Assembly (NCBI GenBank): GCA_900766355.1 | Contig: CAAFVD010000035.1 | Span: 1-16,733 of the forward strand | DNA: 16,733 nt | Direction of reading: 5' to 3' | DNA from: Candidatus Gastranaerophilales bacterium | Lineage (GTDB): Bacteria > Cyanobacteriota > Vampirovibrionia > Gastranaerophilales > Gastranaerophilaceae | Shown: positions 7,472 through 14,501 of the stretch, one piece after another | How positions within the stretch are numbered: the first letter of the stretch is position 1 | Layout of the letters: the number at the start of each line of letters is the position of its first letter | The notes under the pieces: generated by a model | The model's input: the letters and a program-made list of their open reading frames with translations, nothing else | Databases searched by the model: none | Told to the model about the DNA's origin: nothing | Position numbers and translations under genes: made by a program

Positions 7472-8353
7472 CTACTTATTTAATACTTTTCTTAGAACTC
7501 CATTATTCAGTTCTAATTTTCTATCTGCATCTTCTTTTGATAAATTCAAACTCAAAGAAACAATTGCAGTTTTGATTTTCCAATCACAGTTTATCAACTT
7601 TTCATAAGCCTGAGCAAATGAAACACCTGCAATTTGCGATACAATTCTTATTGCCCTATCTTTAAGCTTTTCATTAGTAGCTTTCAAATCAATCATAAAA
7701 TTTTCATACGTTTTACCAATTTTTATCATTGAACCTGTTGTAAGCATATTTAAAACCATTTTTTGAGCAGTACCAGCCTTCATTCTACTAGAGCCGGCAA
7801 TAACCTCTGGACCAACCTCTACACAAATGAGAGTTCCAACTTCTTCTGCAATTTTTGCTTTTGAGTTACAAGTAATACCTATCGTTTTACAACCAACTTC
7901 TTCTGCTCTTGCAAGAACACCTAAAAGATATTTAGGATTCCCACTTGCTGATATTACCGTACAAACGTCATCTTTCTCAAGAATTTGAGCATCTTCATAA
8001 CCAGCCTCAAAATTATCCTCTGCTCCTTCTATAGCAAATCTCATTGCAGTATCACCACCCGCTATAATCCCTTGAACCATAGAAGAATCAACACTAAATG
8101 TTGGAGGACATTCTGATGCGTCTAATATCCCTAAACGACCAGAAGTACCAGCACCAAAATAAAACAGATGACCACCCTTCAAAAACTGTTTTGAAATAAC
8201 ATCTACTGCCTTTGAAATATTTTCTAACTCATATTCTACGGCAAGTGCAACTATTTTATCTTCGTTATTGATTTTTCGCACAATATCAATAGTTGGCAAC
8301 AAATCAATATCTTTTGTATTCTCGTTACGATATTCTGTTATAATTTCGCTCAT
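7472..8353 (-). CDS. murQ: MurQ, N-acetylmuramic acid 6-phosphate etherase
   Basis: Cleaves the lactyl ether of MurNAc-6-phosphate, giving GlcNAc-6-phosphate and lactate, in peptidoglycan recycling. The SIS-fold signature FGAGTSGRLGILDASECPPTF lies at 66-86, and EVIAGSSRMKAGTAQK follows further on. E81 and E112 have the same 31-residue spacing as the two glutamates proposed as catalytic in E. coli MurQ (83 and 114). I start at ATG 8353 (293 residues). An in-frame TTG one codon earlier is too close to the AAGGGTG ribosome site, the same arrangement as at proA. It follows ribH by a 9-base gap. No transporter, AnmK or NagZ partner lies in the window, so the substrate source is not shown. Confidence 0.95.
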   Translation of the reverse strand: MSEIITEYRNENTKDIDLLPTIDIVRKINNEDKIVALAVEYELENISKAVDVISKQFLKGGHLFYFGAGTSGRLGILDASECPPTFSVDSSMVQGIIAGGDTAMRFAIEGAEDNFEAGYEDAQILEKDDVCTVISASGNPKYLLGVLARAEEVGCKTIGITCNSKAKIAEEVGTLICVEVGPEVIAGSSRMKAGTAQKMVLNMLTTGSMIKIGKTYENFMIDLKATNEKLKDRAIRIVSQIAGVSFAQAYEKLINCDWKIKTAIVSLSLNLSKEDADRKLELNNGVLRKVLNK

Positions 8354-8362
8354 CAAACACCC

Positions 8363-8824
8363 TTATATTTGTTTTAAAAGATTTGCCATTTCAATTGCTG
8401 ATTTTGCAGCATCAGAACCTTTGTTACCAGCTTTTGTACCAGCACGTTCAATAGCTTGTTCTATATTATCTGTTGTCAAAACTCCAAAAATAACTGGAAC
8501 TTCTGTTTCTAACCCAACTGTAGCCACACCTTTTGAAACCTCTGCACAAACATAATCATAATGAGATGTAGAACCTTTTATAACTGCTCCCAATGTAATA
8601 ATCGCACTATATTTGCCAGACTTTGCACATTTTTTAGCAACAATCGGAATCTCAAAAGCACCTGGAACCCACACAACATCAATATCACTTTCTGAAATAC
8701 CATGTCGTCTTAATTCATCAATTGCTCCTGATAAAAGTTTTGAGCCTATAAACTCATTAAATCTCGCTATTATAATACAAAACTTTTCGCCATTTGTAGT
8801 TAAAGCACCTTCGATAGTTTTCAT
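8363..8824 (-). CDS. ribH: RibH, 6,7-dimethyl-8-ribityllumazine synthase
   Basis: Penultimate step of riboflavin synthesis: condenses the ribitylamino-pyrimidinedione with 3,4-dihydroxy-2-butanone 4-phosphate, in an icosahedral or pentameric assembly. The sequence has ARFNEF (20-25), WVPGAFEIP (52-60), GAVIKGSTSHYDYV (79-92, His88 as in the family), FGVLTTDNIEQAIERAG (113-129) and GNKGSDAA (133-140). At 153 residues it is the normal size. The start has a clear AGAGGT ribosome site. It stands apart from other rib genes, directly after dnaA, with a possible promoter of its own in the 53-base gap. Confidence 0.96.
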   Translation of the reverse strand: MKTIEGALTTNGEKFCIIIARFNEFIGSKLLSGAIDELRRHGISESDIDVVWVPGAFEIPIVAKKCAKSGKYSAIITLGAVIKGSTSHYDYVCAEVSKGVATVGLETEVPVIFGVLTTDNIEQAIERAGTKAGNKGSDAAKSAIEMANLLKQI

Positions 8825-8841
8825 AATATTACCTCTCCATT

Positions 8842-8876
8842 GGGTATATTTTATAATATAACCCGACTTTTTACAA
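8842..8876 (-). promoter_or_regulatory. Possible ribH promoter with a dyad over the -10 region
   Basis: In the dnaA-ribH gap the minus strand has TTGTAA (8876-8871), 15 bases, then TATAAA (8855-8850). The -10 lies in the loop of an inverted repeat, GGGTTATAT (8864-8856) against ATATACCC (8849-8842), with one bulged base. It could be an operator or only a hairpin; there is no U-tract that would make it a terminator. The ribH ribosome site follows. Confidence 0.35.
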
Positions 8877-8877
8877 G

Positions 8878-10272
8878 TTAAGAATTGTATTTTATTGCCT
8901 GTTTCAATTCTCTAACTATTTGTTTTAATTTATTATCTATTCGCAAATCTTCTTTCATTTTTTGGTAAGAATACAATATTGTAGGGTGTTTTTTCTCAAA
9001 AAACTCTGCAATTTCTTCATAACTTAGTTTTGTAATTTCTCTTACCAAATAAACAGCAACCCTACGAGCTTCAGAAATCCTTTGGGCCCTAGCTGGACTT
9101 TTTAAAGCATCTATTGTTACACCATAATATTCAGCTACCGCATAAGCTATTTCGTGTATATTAATTTGTTTCACATTAATTTCTGAACCCAAAACTTTTT
9201 TAGCAAATTCTAAAGTAATCTCTGCATTTTCTATATCTGCAAAAGCAGTAACTTTATTAAAAGCTCCTTCTAGTTCTCGTACATTACTTTCAAAGTTCTT
9301 AGCAATATAATCATAAACCCCAAATGGTACTTTTAACCCCATTTGTTCTGCTAAATTTGTAAGAATTGCAACTCTAGTTTCATAATCAGGAGGAGTAATA
9401 TCCACAACAATTCCCATTTCAAATCGTGTTCTTAATCTATCAGGAAGTGTAGGAATATCTTTTGGTGCTCTATCTGACGTTATTACAATTTGTTTATTTT
9501 TATTATACAAAGCATCAAAAGTATGGAATATTTCTTCCATTGTTCTATTTTTTGATTCAACAAATTGAATATCATCAATTAATAAGATATCTACATTACG
9601 ATATTTTTGGCGGAATTTCGCCATTCTATCATTTGTATCTCCACCTTTTCTTAAATTGTCTACAAGTTCATTAACATAATCTTCAGTTTTTATATAACGA
9701 ACTCTCAGTTTTGAATTATTAAATAAAGTATAATGTCCAATAGCTTGCATCAAATGAGTTTTTCCTAACCCAGACCCACCATATATAAACAATGGATTAT
9801 ACTTCTCTGCAGGGTGTTGAGCCACATTAAAAGCAACGGCATGAGCAAGTTTATTATTATCACCGACAACGAAATTTTCAAACTTGTATTTTAGATTCAG
9901 ATTTGACTGAGATTGCATTTTTGCCATTCCGTCAAATGCAGTTTCTTTCAAGGCTTTTTCTTCAGATTTTTTTTGAGCTTTTAATTCTTTTTCTTTTTCT
10001 TTTTTTAATCTTTTTGAAAGGTCTTCATCATAAATAATATCAAATTTTTGTAAATGATACCCTAAAGACTCAAAAACATCTAAAATTTGTTGATAATGAT
10101 TTTTTCTAATAATTTGGATAGCAAAAGCCTGACCTGTTATAACTGAAAATATACCATTTTCATAACCAACTGCCTCCATTGGTAATATCCAAGGATGTGA
10201 TGTTGCAGGCACGGTTCTTATTATTTCATCTTTAACTTTATCCCATATTTTTTTAACTTCAGTTATTTCCAT
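8878..10272 (-). CDS. dnaA: DnaA, chromosomal replication initiator
   Basis: ATP-dependent initiator that binds DnaA boxes and opens oriC. Domain I spans about 1-80 and a charged, Lys/Glu-rich linker about 84-125. The AAA+ domain runs about 128-345, with Walker A GGSGLGKT (165-172), Walker B LLIDDIQF (230-237), LPDRLRTRFEMG (277-288) and sensor II SNVRELEGA (329-337). Domain IV covers 370-464. R395 aligns with the minor-groove Arg399 of E. coli. In the recognition helix, where most DnaA read RDHTTV, this protein reads KKHPTI (427-432), so positions equal to E. coli Asp433 and Thr435 are Lys and Pro. The 464 residues are otherwise canonical. ATG 10272 has no obvious ribosome site; a perfect palindrome lies just upstream. 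dnaN is not adjacent; ribH follows instead. Confidence 0.97.
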   Translation of the reverse strand: MEITEVKKIWDKVKDEIIRTVPATSHPWILPMEAVGYENGIFSVITGQAFAIQIIRKNHYQQILDVFESLGYHLQKFDIIYDEDLSKRLKKEKEKELKAQKKSEEKALKETAFDGMAKMQSQSNLNLKYKFENFVVGDNNKLAHAVAFNVAQHPAEKYNPLFIYGGSGLGKTHLMQAIGHYTLFNNSKLRVRYIKTEDYVNELVDNLRKGGDTNDRMAKFRQKYRNVDILLIDDIQFVESKNRTMEEIFHTFDALYNKNKQIVITSDRAPKDIPTLPDRLRTRFEMGIVVDITPPDYETRVAILTNLAEQMGLKVPFGVYDYIAKNFESNVRELEGAFNKVTAFADIENAEITLEFAKKVLGSEINVKQINIHEIAYAVAEYYGVTIDALKSPARAQRISEARRVAVYLVREITKLSYEEIAEFFEKKHPTILYSYQKMKEDLRIDNKLKQIVRELKQAIKYNS

Positions 10273-10288
10273 AAGAAGATTTTAACAT

Positions 10289-10324
10289 AAATACGGTGAA
10301 CAAATTTATTTGTTCACCGTATTT
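10289..10324. repeat. 16-bp perfect palindrome in the dnaA upstream region
   Basis: AAATACGGTGAACAAA (10289-10304) and its exact complement (10309-10324) flank a TTTA loop. It begins 17 bases before the dnaA start and 20 bases after the preceding gene's stop. A weak promoter on the minus strand (TTATTG, 17 bases, TATAAA just before the palindrome) would put the dnaA transcription start at or within it. Each arm contains TTGTTCACC, which matches the DnaA box TTATCCACA at 6 of 9 positions. It may be an operator, a leader hairpin, or a terminator for the upstream gene; neither strand has a long U-tract after it. Confidence 0.6.
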
Positions 10325-10344
10325 TATACAAATCTATAATAACA

Positions 10345-10635
10345 TCAATAATTTTTCAGATATTCTATATAATATATTTCGGCTAAATCATTTCTTCGCT
10401 CTTGTATTTCACGTCGTGCTTCTAAAGAAATTGAACCTCTAGGAATGGGTACTTCTTCATAAGCTCGTTTCAATGCTTCTTTTCTTGCATATTGTTCACG
10501 AACTTTTTCCATCAACAAATCATTTAATTCTTCTCTTGTTTCAGTTTTAGCAACTAAATAACCAGAAATTTCATTCACCAAATTTGGAGAAACGACATAA
10601 TCTTCTTTCTGCATTTCATCATAGTACTTAGGCAT
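10345..10635 (-). CDS. Hypothetical 96-residue charged protein upstream of dnaA
   Basis: I do not recognise this protein. It is rich in Glu, Arg, Lys and Tyr and has no membrane segment, signal peptide or cysteine. Residues 33-62 and 70-93 look helical (EELNDLLMEKVREQYARKEA and EARREIQERRNDLAEIYY), separated by a PIPRGS turn (64-69). The gene is well supported by a very strong ribosome site, AGAGGAGAG, 6 bases before ATG. It reads in the same direction as dnaA, 72 bases ahead of it, with the palindrome between. The location could suggest a link with replication or only shared transcription; nothing in the sequence shows which. Confidence 0.75.
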   Translation of the reverse strand: MPKYYDEMQKEDYVVSPNLVNEISGYLVAKTETREELNDLLMEKVREQYARKEALKRAYEEVPIPRGSISLEARREIQERRNDLAEIYYIEYLKNY

Positions 10636-10745
10636 AATAATCTCTCCTCTGAAGTCGCACCTTTATATATCCTTATATACTTATAAAAAGGAAAATATCA
10701 TACACAAATTTCAAGGATTTTATATAATGTTACATTTATTAATAT

Positions 10746-11867
10746 TTATGTAATTGTGAAAACTTTTCTATAATACAAAGCAACACCAGCAATAGTTAAA
10801 ACTATATTTGGTAAAAATGCTGCTATAAATGGAGAAAGTGTTCCAGCTTCACCAAAAGAAATAGATAATGCTCTTATTAGATAATAAGCAAAAATTATCA
10901 AAATACTAAACAGAAACCCTCTGTTATATCGAACACGAGGTGGTGTAATCGCCAAAGGAATACCTATCAACACCAAAACTATTGTTGTTAAAGGTAGTGC
11001 TATTTTATCATACAAATCAATTTTTAAACTTCTTTGTTTATCATCTTCTAACCCTTTTGTAACCTTCAAGTAATGGCTCAACTGCATAAAGTTTCTTTCA
11101 TTTGCAAGATTCTTATTCATTTCTTTTTTTAAATCCACCCCAAACTGAGCCACAGATTCATCAAAAAATGTTGAATTCAATACTTTTCCTTTGTCTGCAA
11201 TTGTATATACAATCCCTTTATTAAACAACCAACCATCAGGTGAAGTACCACCTTCTTTAGCTTGCAAAACATGAATTGTATCCTCTTTTGACATATCCAA
11301 AAGAGTTATATTATGCAAATGCTTATTTTCACAATATTCGACATAAAAAAGCCGTCTTAAATTACCACTATCACCAACTTCTTCGAATGTAAAATTATGT
11401 TTCCCATCAGGTACATTTTTTTGAGAAAACGACCACAGAGCCAAATCTTTAGACTGCTTTGTCATTACAGGAACAACTGTTTCGTTTATCGTAAAACTAA
11501 CTATTGCCATAACGATAGCGAATAAAAATACTGGTTTCGCAATCCTATTAAACCCAATTCCGCAAGCTCGCATTACAGTTAATTCTGAATCCAAACTCAA
11601 TTTGTTCAAGGTCATTACTGTAGACAATAGTATACCCATAGGAATTGTCATTACAAATACAGACGGCAAAGTTAAAATAACTAATATAAAAGCTATTTTG
11701 AATGGTATCCCATATTTTGCAATTTGTTTAATCAATGTGATAAAAGTATCTGAAGCAAAAATAATAGACGTAAAAATAAGAACACCCATAATAAACATTT
11801 CTATTACTTGTTTTAGAATATACTTATCTAATAATTTTATGTTTAATAGTTTTTTTCTTACTTTCAT
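10746..11867 (-). CDS. LptF/LptG family permease (YjgP/YjgQ)
   Basis: Inner-membrane permease of the ABC system (LptB2FG) that extracts lipopolysaccharide and passes it to the periplasmic bridge. Three N-terminal membrane helices (about 24-44, 57-87, 112-131) come first, then a periplasmic beta-rich domain (about 155-265), then three C-terminal helices (about 289-308, 318-337, 346-366). The cytoplasmic segment LSLDSELTVMRACGIG (90-105) is the conserved coupling region of the family. The 373 residues are typical. It appears as a single gene without a partner lptF or lptG next to it, as is usual in cyanobacteria, and could serve both positions; I leave the symbol open. It shows that the host has an outer membrane. 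The start has an AGGA nine bases upstream. Confidence 0.9.
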   Translation of the reverse strand: MKVRKKLLNIKLLDKYILKQVIEMFIMGVLIFTSIIFASDTFITLIKQIAKYGIPFKIAFILVILTLPSVFVMTIPMGILLSTVMTLNKLSLDSELTVMRACGIGFNRIAKPVFLFAIVMAIVSFTINETVVPVMTKQSKDLALWSFSQKNVPDGKHNFTFEEVGDSGNLRRLFYVEYCENKHLHNITLLDMSKEDTIHVLQAKEGGTSPDGWLFNKGIVYTIADKGKVLNSTFFDESVAQFGVDLKKEMNKNLANERNFMQLSHYLKVTKGLEDDKQRSLKIDLYDKIALPLTTIVLVLIGIPLAITPPRVRYNRGFLFSILIIFAYYLIRALSISFGEAGTLSPFIAAFLPNIVLTIAGVALYYRKVFTIT

Positions 11868-11879
11868 CTATCTATTCCT

Positions 11880-11911
11880 AGTCTTTAAGTGTAATATTTA
11901 AAGACTTTTTT
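11880..11911 (+). terminator. Terminator-like hairpin in the LptF/G gene leader, + orientation
   Basis: AGTCTTTAA (11880-11888) pairs with TTAAAGACT (11898-11906), followed on the + strand by TTTTT. No + strand gene precedes it. On the minus strand the same hairpin ends beside the AGGA ribosome site of the permease gene, so it may instead be a 5' leader structure. Confidence 0.35.
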
Positions 11912-11977
11912 AATCCTAACCTACAATGTTATTTTAAATAATACATCTAAAATAATATTATAAATCCTCATCGCTCT

Positions 11978-12026
11978 AGCCTCTATTAATCGAATTAATC
12001 AATTTTATTAATTGAGGCTTTTCTTT
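11978..12026 (+). terminator. Hairpin at the 3' end of mtnA
   Basis: AGCCTC and ATTAAT (11978-11990) pair with ATTAAT and GAGGCT (12007-12019), with one mismatch between the two blocks and a 16-base loop. It lies just after the mtnA stop. The T-rich tract (TTTTCTTT) is on the + side only, while the presumed user, mtnA, is on the minus strand. It may work in both directions or stabilise the mtnA 3' end. Confidence 0.4.
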
Positions 12027-13098
12027 ATACCAAAACTCCAGCTTTCTTCTCAAAAGCTTCTTTTATAGATTTGTTATAATCAGGTTTTAGTATTCCAACT
12101 TCAGTTATAATACCTGTAATAAGTTCATTTGGAGTAACATCAAAACCTGGATTGATGATATTTACACCTTCTGCACAAATAGGTTTTCCATTAATATGGG
12201 TTACTTCTTCATGCGATCTTTCTTCTATAGGAATTTCTTTTCCTGATTTTATTGATGTATCTATTGTTGACAAAGGAGCAGCGATATAAAAAGGAATATT
12301 ATGATACTTAGCCGCAATAGCTACTGTATATGTTCCAATTTTATTGGCAGTATCACCATTAGCAGCAATTCTGTCTGCACCTACAACAACCATATCAATC
12401 ATACCCTTACTCATAAAATAAGAACACATTCCATCAGTAATCAAAGTCGTTGGAATTCCGTCCATAGTAAGTTCTAAAGTTGTAATTCTTGCACCTTGTT
12501 GACGTGGTCTTGTTTCATCAGCAAAAACTTGTATTGTGTTATCGTTTGCATAAGCTGAACGAACAACCCCTAATGCCGTTCCATATCCAACAGTCGCAAG
12601 AGCTCCAGCATTACAATGAGTTAAAATTGTTGCGCCTTTTGGAACAACAGTTGCACCGTATCTACCGATACTTTTATTAATTTCAATATCTTCATTCTCC
12701 ATTCTAATAGCTTGAGCTTTTAATTCTTCAACCATTGTCGAGATATCAGATTTTGAATTTTTGATTAATTCTTTTTGTTGTTCTACCGCCCACATAAGGT
12801 TAACTGCAGTAGGTCTTGATGATGCAAGATATGTACTTTTTTCAAGTAATTGTTTTTTAAATTCATCTATAGACAAATTCTCTTTTGCTAATTCCTGAGC
12901 ATACAAAACAACACCATGTGCGCCAGCTATACCAATAGCTGGAGCTCCACGTACTATCATTGTTTTGATAGCATCATACATATCATCGCCCGTTTTTATA
13001 TCAACATATACATATTCTTCTGGAAATTTGGTTTGGTCTACCATTCTTGATACATTATCTATCCATTGTATTGTTCTTATTTTTGATTCAAATTCCAC
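12025..13098 (-). CDS. mtnA: MtnA, S-methyl-5-thioribose-1-phosphate isomerase
   Basis: Converts methylthioribose 1-phosphate to methylthioribulose 1-phosphate in methionine salvage. Motifs include VRGAPAIGIAGAHG (about 49-62), SSRPTAVNLMWA, THCNAGALAT with the catalytic Cys (about 162), FADETRPRQQGARIT, and VVGADRIAANGDTANKIGT with the catalytic Asp (about 241). The length of 357 residues is normal. I start at GTG 13098, because AAGGTG lies 6 bases ahead. Another in-frame GTG at 13107 would be the G of that same site and has no ribosome site of its own; using it would add three residues. The gene follows the membrane-protein gene at once and is probably cotranscribed. No other salvage gene lies in the window. 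Confidence 0.95.
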   Translation of the reverse strand: MEFESKIRTIQWIDNVSRMVDQTKFPEEYVYVDIKTGDDMYDAIKTMIVRGAPAIGIAGAHGVVLYAQELAKENLSIDEFKKQLLEKSTYLASSRPTAVNLMWAVEQQKELIKNSKSDISTMVEELKAQAIRMENEDIEINKSIGRYGATVVPKGATILTHCNAGALATVGYGTALGVVRSAYANDNTIQVFADETRPRQQGARITTLELTMDGIPTTLITDGMCSYFMSKGMIDMVVVGADRIAANGDTANKIGTYTVAIAAKYHNIPFYIAAPLSTIDTSIKSGKEIPIEERSHEEVTHINGKPICAEGVNIINPGFDVTPNELITGIITEVGILKPDYNKSIKEAFEKKAGVLV

Positions 13099-13111
13099 TT
13101 TATTCACCTTT

Positions 13112-13594
13112 TTATTTTATTTCAAAATCTATATTCTCGTTCTCAGCTTTTTTTAAACCTGATAAAAGCTCATATACATAAGCAGTTGTCAATCCTGAAA
13201 AGGCATTCATCAAAGCTGATATTAATGCTAAAAAGAATAGCAACATTATCATTACAAAAAATCCACCAAAATTTTCAAAGAAAATTCTTAATAAATGACC
13301 TACATAATAACCTTTTGCAATAAAACCTATTAAAATACTCAATGGCGCAAATACGATAAAAAATGTAATAAACGACGCAAAACCAATTACCGCACCGAGA
13401 ATTGCACCCTCCTTCATATCTATTATTCCTATCAAATCATGTTTCTTTAAATAAACAATTATAATGGCAGACAAGAAAAGTATTAGTGTTAAAAATGATA
13501 AAGTTCCAACAAATGGAATTAAGGTAATAACACCTATTGCTCCGCCTATCAAAGCACTAAATAGTGCAACTTGCTTTAATAATAAAATATTCAT
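13112..13594 (-). CDS. Hypothetical integral membrane protein, about four helices
   Basis: I do not recognise a family. The 160 residues are mostly hydrophobic, with likely helices at about 8-26, 31-49, 63-93 (long, perhaps two) and 109-131. Gly/Ala-rich stretches (SALIGGAIGVI, GAILGAVIGFAS) would allow close helix packing. A short acidic tail (ENENIDFEIK) closes it. The first residues are hydrophobic but there is no cleavage site. ATG 13594 has a good GAGGTGA site 5 bases upstream. It precedes mtnA by 4 to 13 bases, which suggests one transcript, possibly a transporter or membrane partner for salvage; that is only context. It is divergent from the L,D-transpeptidase gene. Confidence 0.75.
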   Translation of the reverse strand: MNILLLKQVALFSALIGGAIGVITLIPFVGTLSFLTLILFLSAIIIVYLKKHDLIGIIDMKEGAILGAVIGFASFITFFIVFAPLSILIGFIAKGYYVGHLLRIFFENFGGFFVMIMLLFFLALISALMNAFSGLTTAYVYELLSGLKKAENENIDFEIK

Positions 13595-13607
13595 ATTTTC
13601 ACCTCGT

Positions 13608-13633
13608 GAATAATTATCTCATAATAATTATTC
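13608..13633. promoter_or_regulatory. Inverted repeat in the divergent promoter region
   Basis: GAATAATTAT (13608-13617) and ATAATTATTC (13624-13633) are exact inverted arms with a 6-base spacer. They lie 14 bases ahead of the membrane-protein gene and 62 bases ahead of the divergent gene. The spacing suits a dimeric repressor site, but the all-AT core makes chance a real possibility. The rest of the 101-base gap is AT-rich, with no clear -35/-10 pair. Confidence 0.4.
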
Positions 13634-13695
13634 TTAGGCAAATAATAAGATGATAATATATAAGCAAAAAAAATATTTAGCAGTTTTATAAAAAT

Positions 13696-14406
13696 ATGAA
13701 CCTAAAACCAATTTTCACAAACCATAGCAACGAATTTATCAGTAGAATCAATAAACTAACGAGTGACGTTGATAAAATAAAAGAGTTCGAAAAAGCAAAA
13801 GCTTGCGATAAACCTTTTGTTATTGTTGATAAAACAAAAAGCCAAGCTTATGTTTATAACAAAGATATTATAACCGATACATTTGAAGTTGGTGTTGGCA
13901 AAACTTATGGTGATGATTTAAATACTGTAAAATATGACTTTAAACAAGGTTTATTCCTAGATGGCGGAGAAACAACACCTCCGGGAATGTTTGTTACTCA
14001 AAAAACATATAATATATATTCTTCGGATGAATATTCATCAGGTAAAGGACAAATAAATATTCTTGTCCTAAAAGGAGTACAACACCCCGCAGATTACAAA
14101 CAAAATACCAGTATCGCTTTACATCAAGTCTCAAATAAAATGCAAAAAAGATTAGAACAATTTAAAACTATAGATACTAGAAGAAGTATGTCTAACGGTT
14201 GTATCAATTTTAGACCACAAGATTTTGAAAAACTAAAAGGTAAAATAAACGAATCAGGCACAACAGTATATATTCTTCCAGAAGAAAAAGGAAACTCTCT
14301 GGAACTAGTTCAGTTACCTAATGGTTTATGGTTCAAACCACATTATCAAGATAAGAATAAGGAAAATGTTTTTATTAGTGCTTTAAAAAAATTTTTTAAA
14401 TTGTGA
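13696..14406 (+). CDS. L,D-transpeptidase (YkuD-like) catalytic-domain protein
   Basis: L,D-transpeptidases form 3-3 cross-links in peptidoglycan or attach proteins to it, using a catalytic Cys. The fold is supported by FVIVDKTKSQAYVYNK (41-56, the opening strand pair), TTPPGMFV (93-100), IALHQV with His143, and SNGCINF with Cys169 (166-172), then GTTVYILPEE (188-197), where the family ends. The usual SHGC is SNGC here, and the His-to-Ser spacing (22) is longer than in classic members. There is no signal peptide or membrane anchor: residues 1-35 are polar and probably helical. This is odd for an enzyme that acts in the periplasm. It is the only complete + strand gene. No clear ribosome site precedes ATG 13696. 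The enzyme class is fairly sure; activity and location are not. Confidence 0.82.
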   Translation: MNLKPIFTNHSNEFISRINKLTSDVDKIKEFEKAKACDKPFVIVDKTKSQAYVYNKDIITDTFEVGVGKTYGDDLNTVKYDFKQGLFLDGGETTPPGMFVTQKTYNIYSSDEYSSGKGQINILVLKGVQHPADYKQNTSIALHQVSNKMQKRLEQFKTIDTRRSMSNGCINFRPQDFEKLKGKINESGTTVYILPEEKGNSLELVQLPNGLWFKPHYQDKNKENVFISALKKFFKL

Positions 14407-14457
14407 AAATAATAAATTAATATAAATTCATATAAGCAATTATGCCATTTCAACACT

Positions 14458-14485
14458 AATTATTATGTATAATAATTTTTTATTT
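14458..14485 (+). terminator. Probable terminator of the L,D-transpeptidase gene
   Basis: AATTATTAT (14458-14466) and ATAATAATT (14469-14477) form an AT-only stem, followed by T-rich sequence on the + strand (14478-14485). It is weak in GC but well placed, about 50 bases after the stop and before the convergent gene. The remaining gap holds nothing else that I can see. Confidence 0.45.
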
Positions 14486-14501
14486 ATAGTAAACAAAAAA
14501 T

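Noticed and set aside
7326..8861. Several + strand frames opposite gpsA, murQ and ribH
   Set aside because: All overlap strongly supported genes and lack ribosome sites or recognisable motifs.
11602..11901. A + strand frame of 99 codons opposite the LptF/G gene
   Set aside because: Antisense shadow of a membrane-protein gene. Hydrophobic codons read backwards often leave open frames, and the minus-strand gene has full family motifs.
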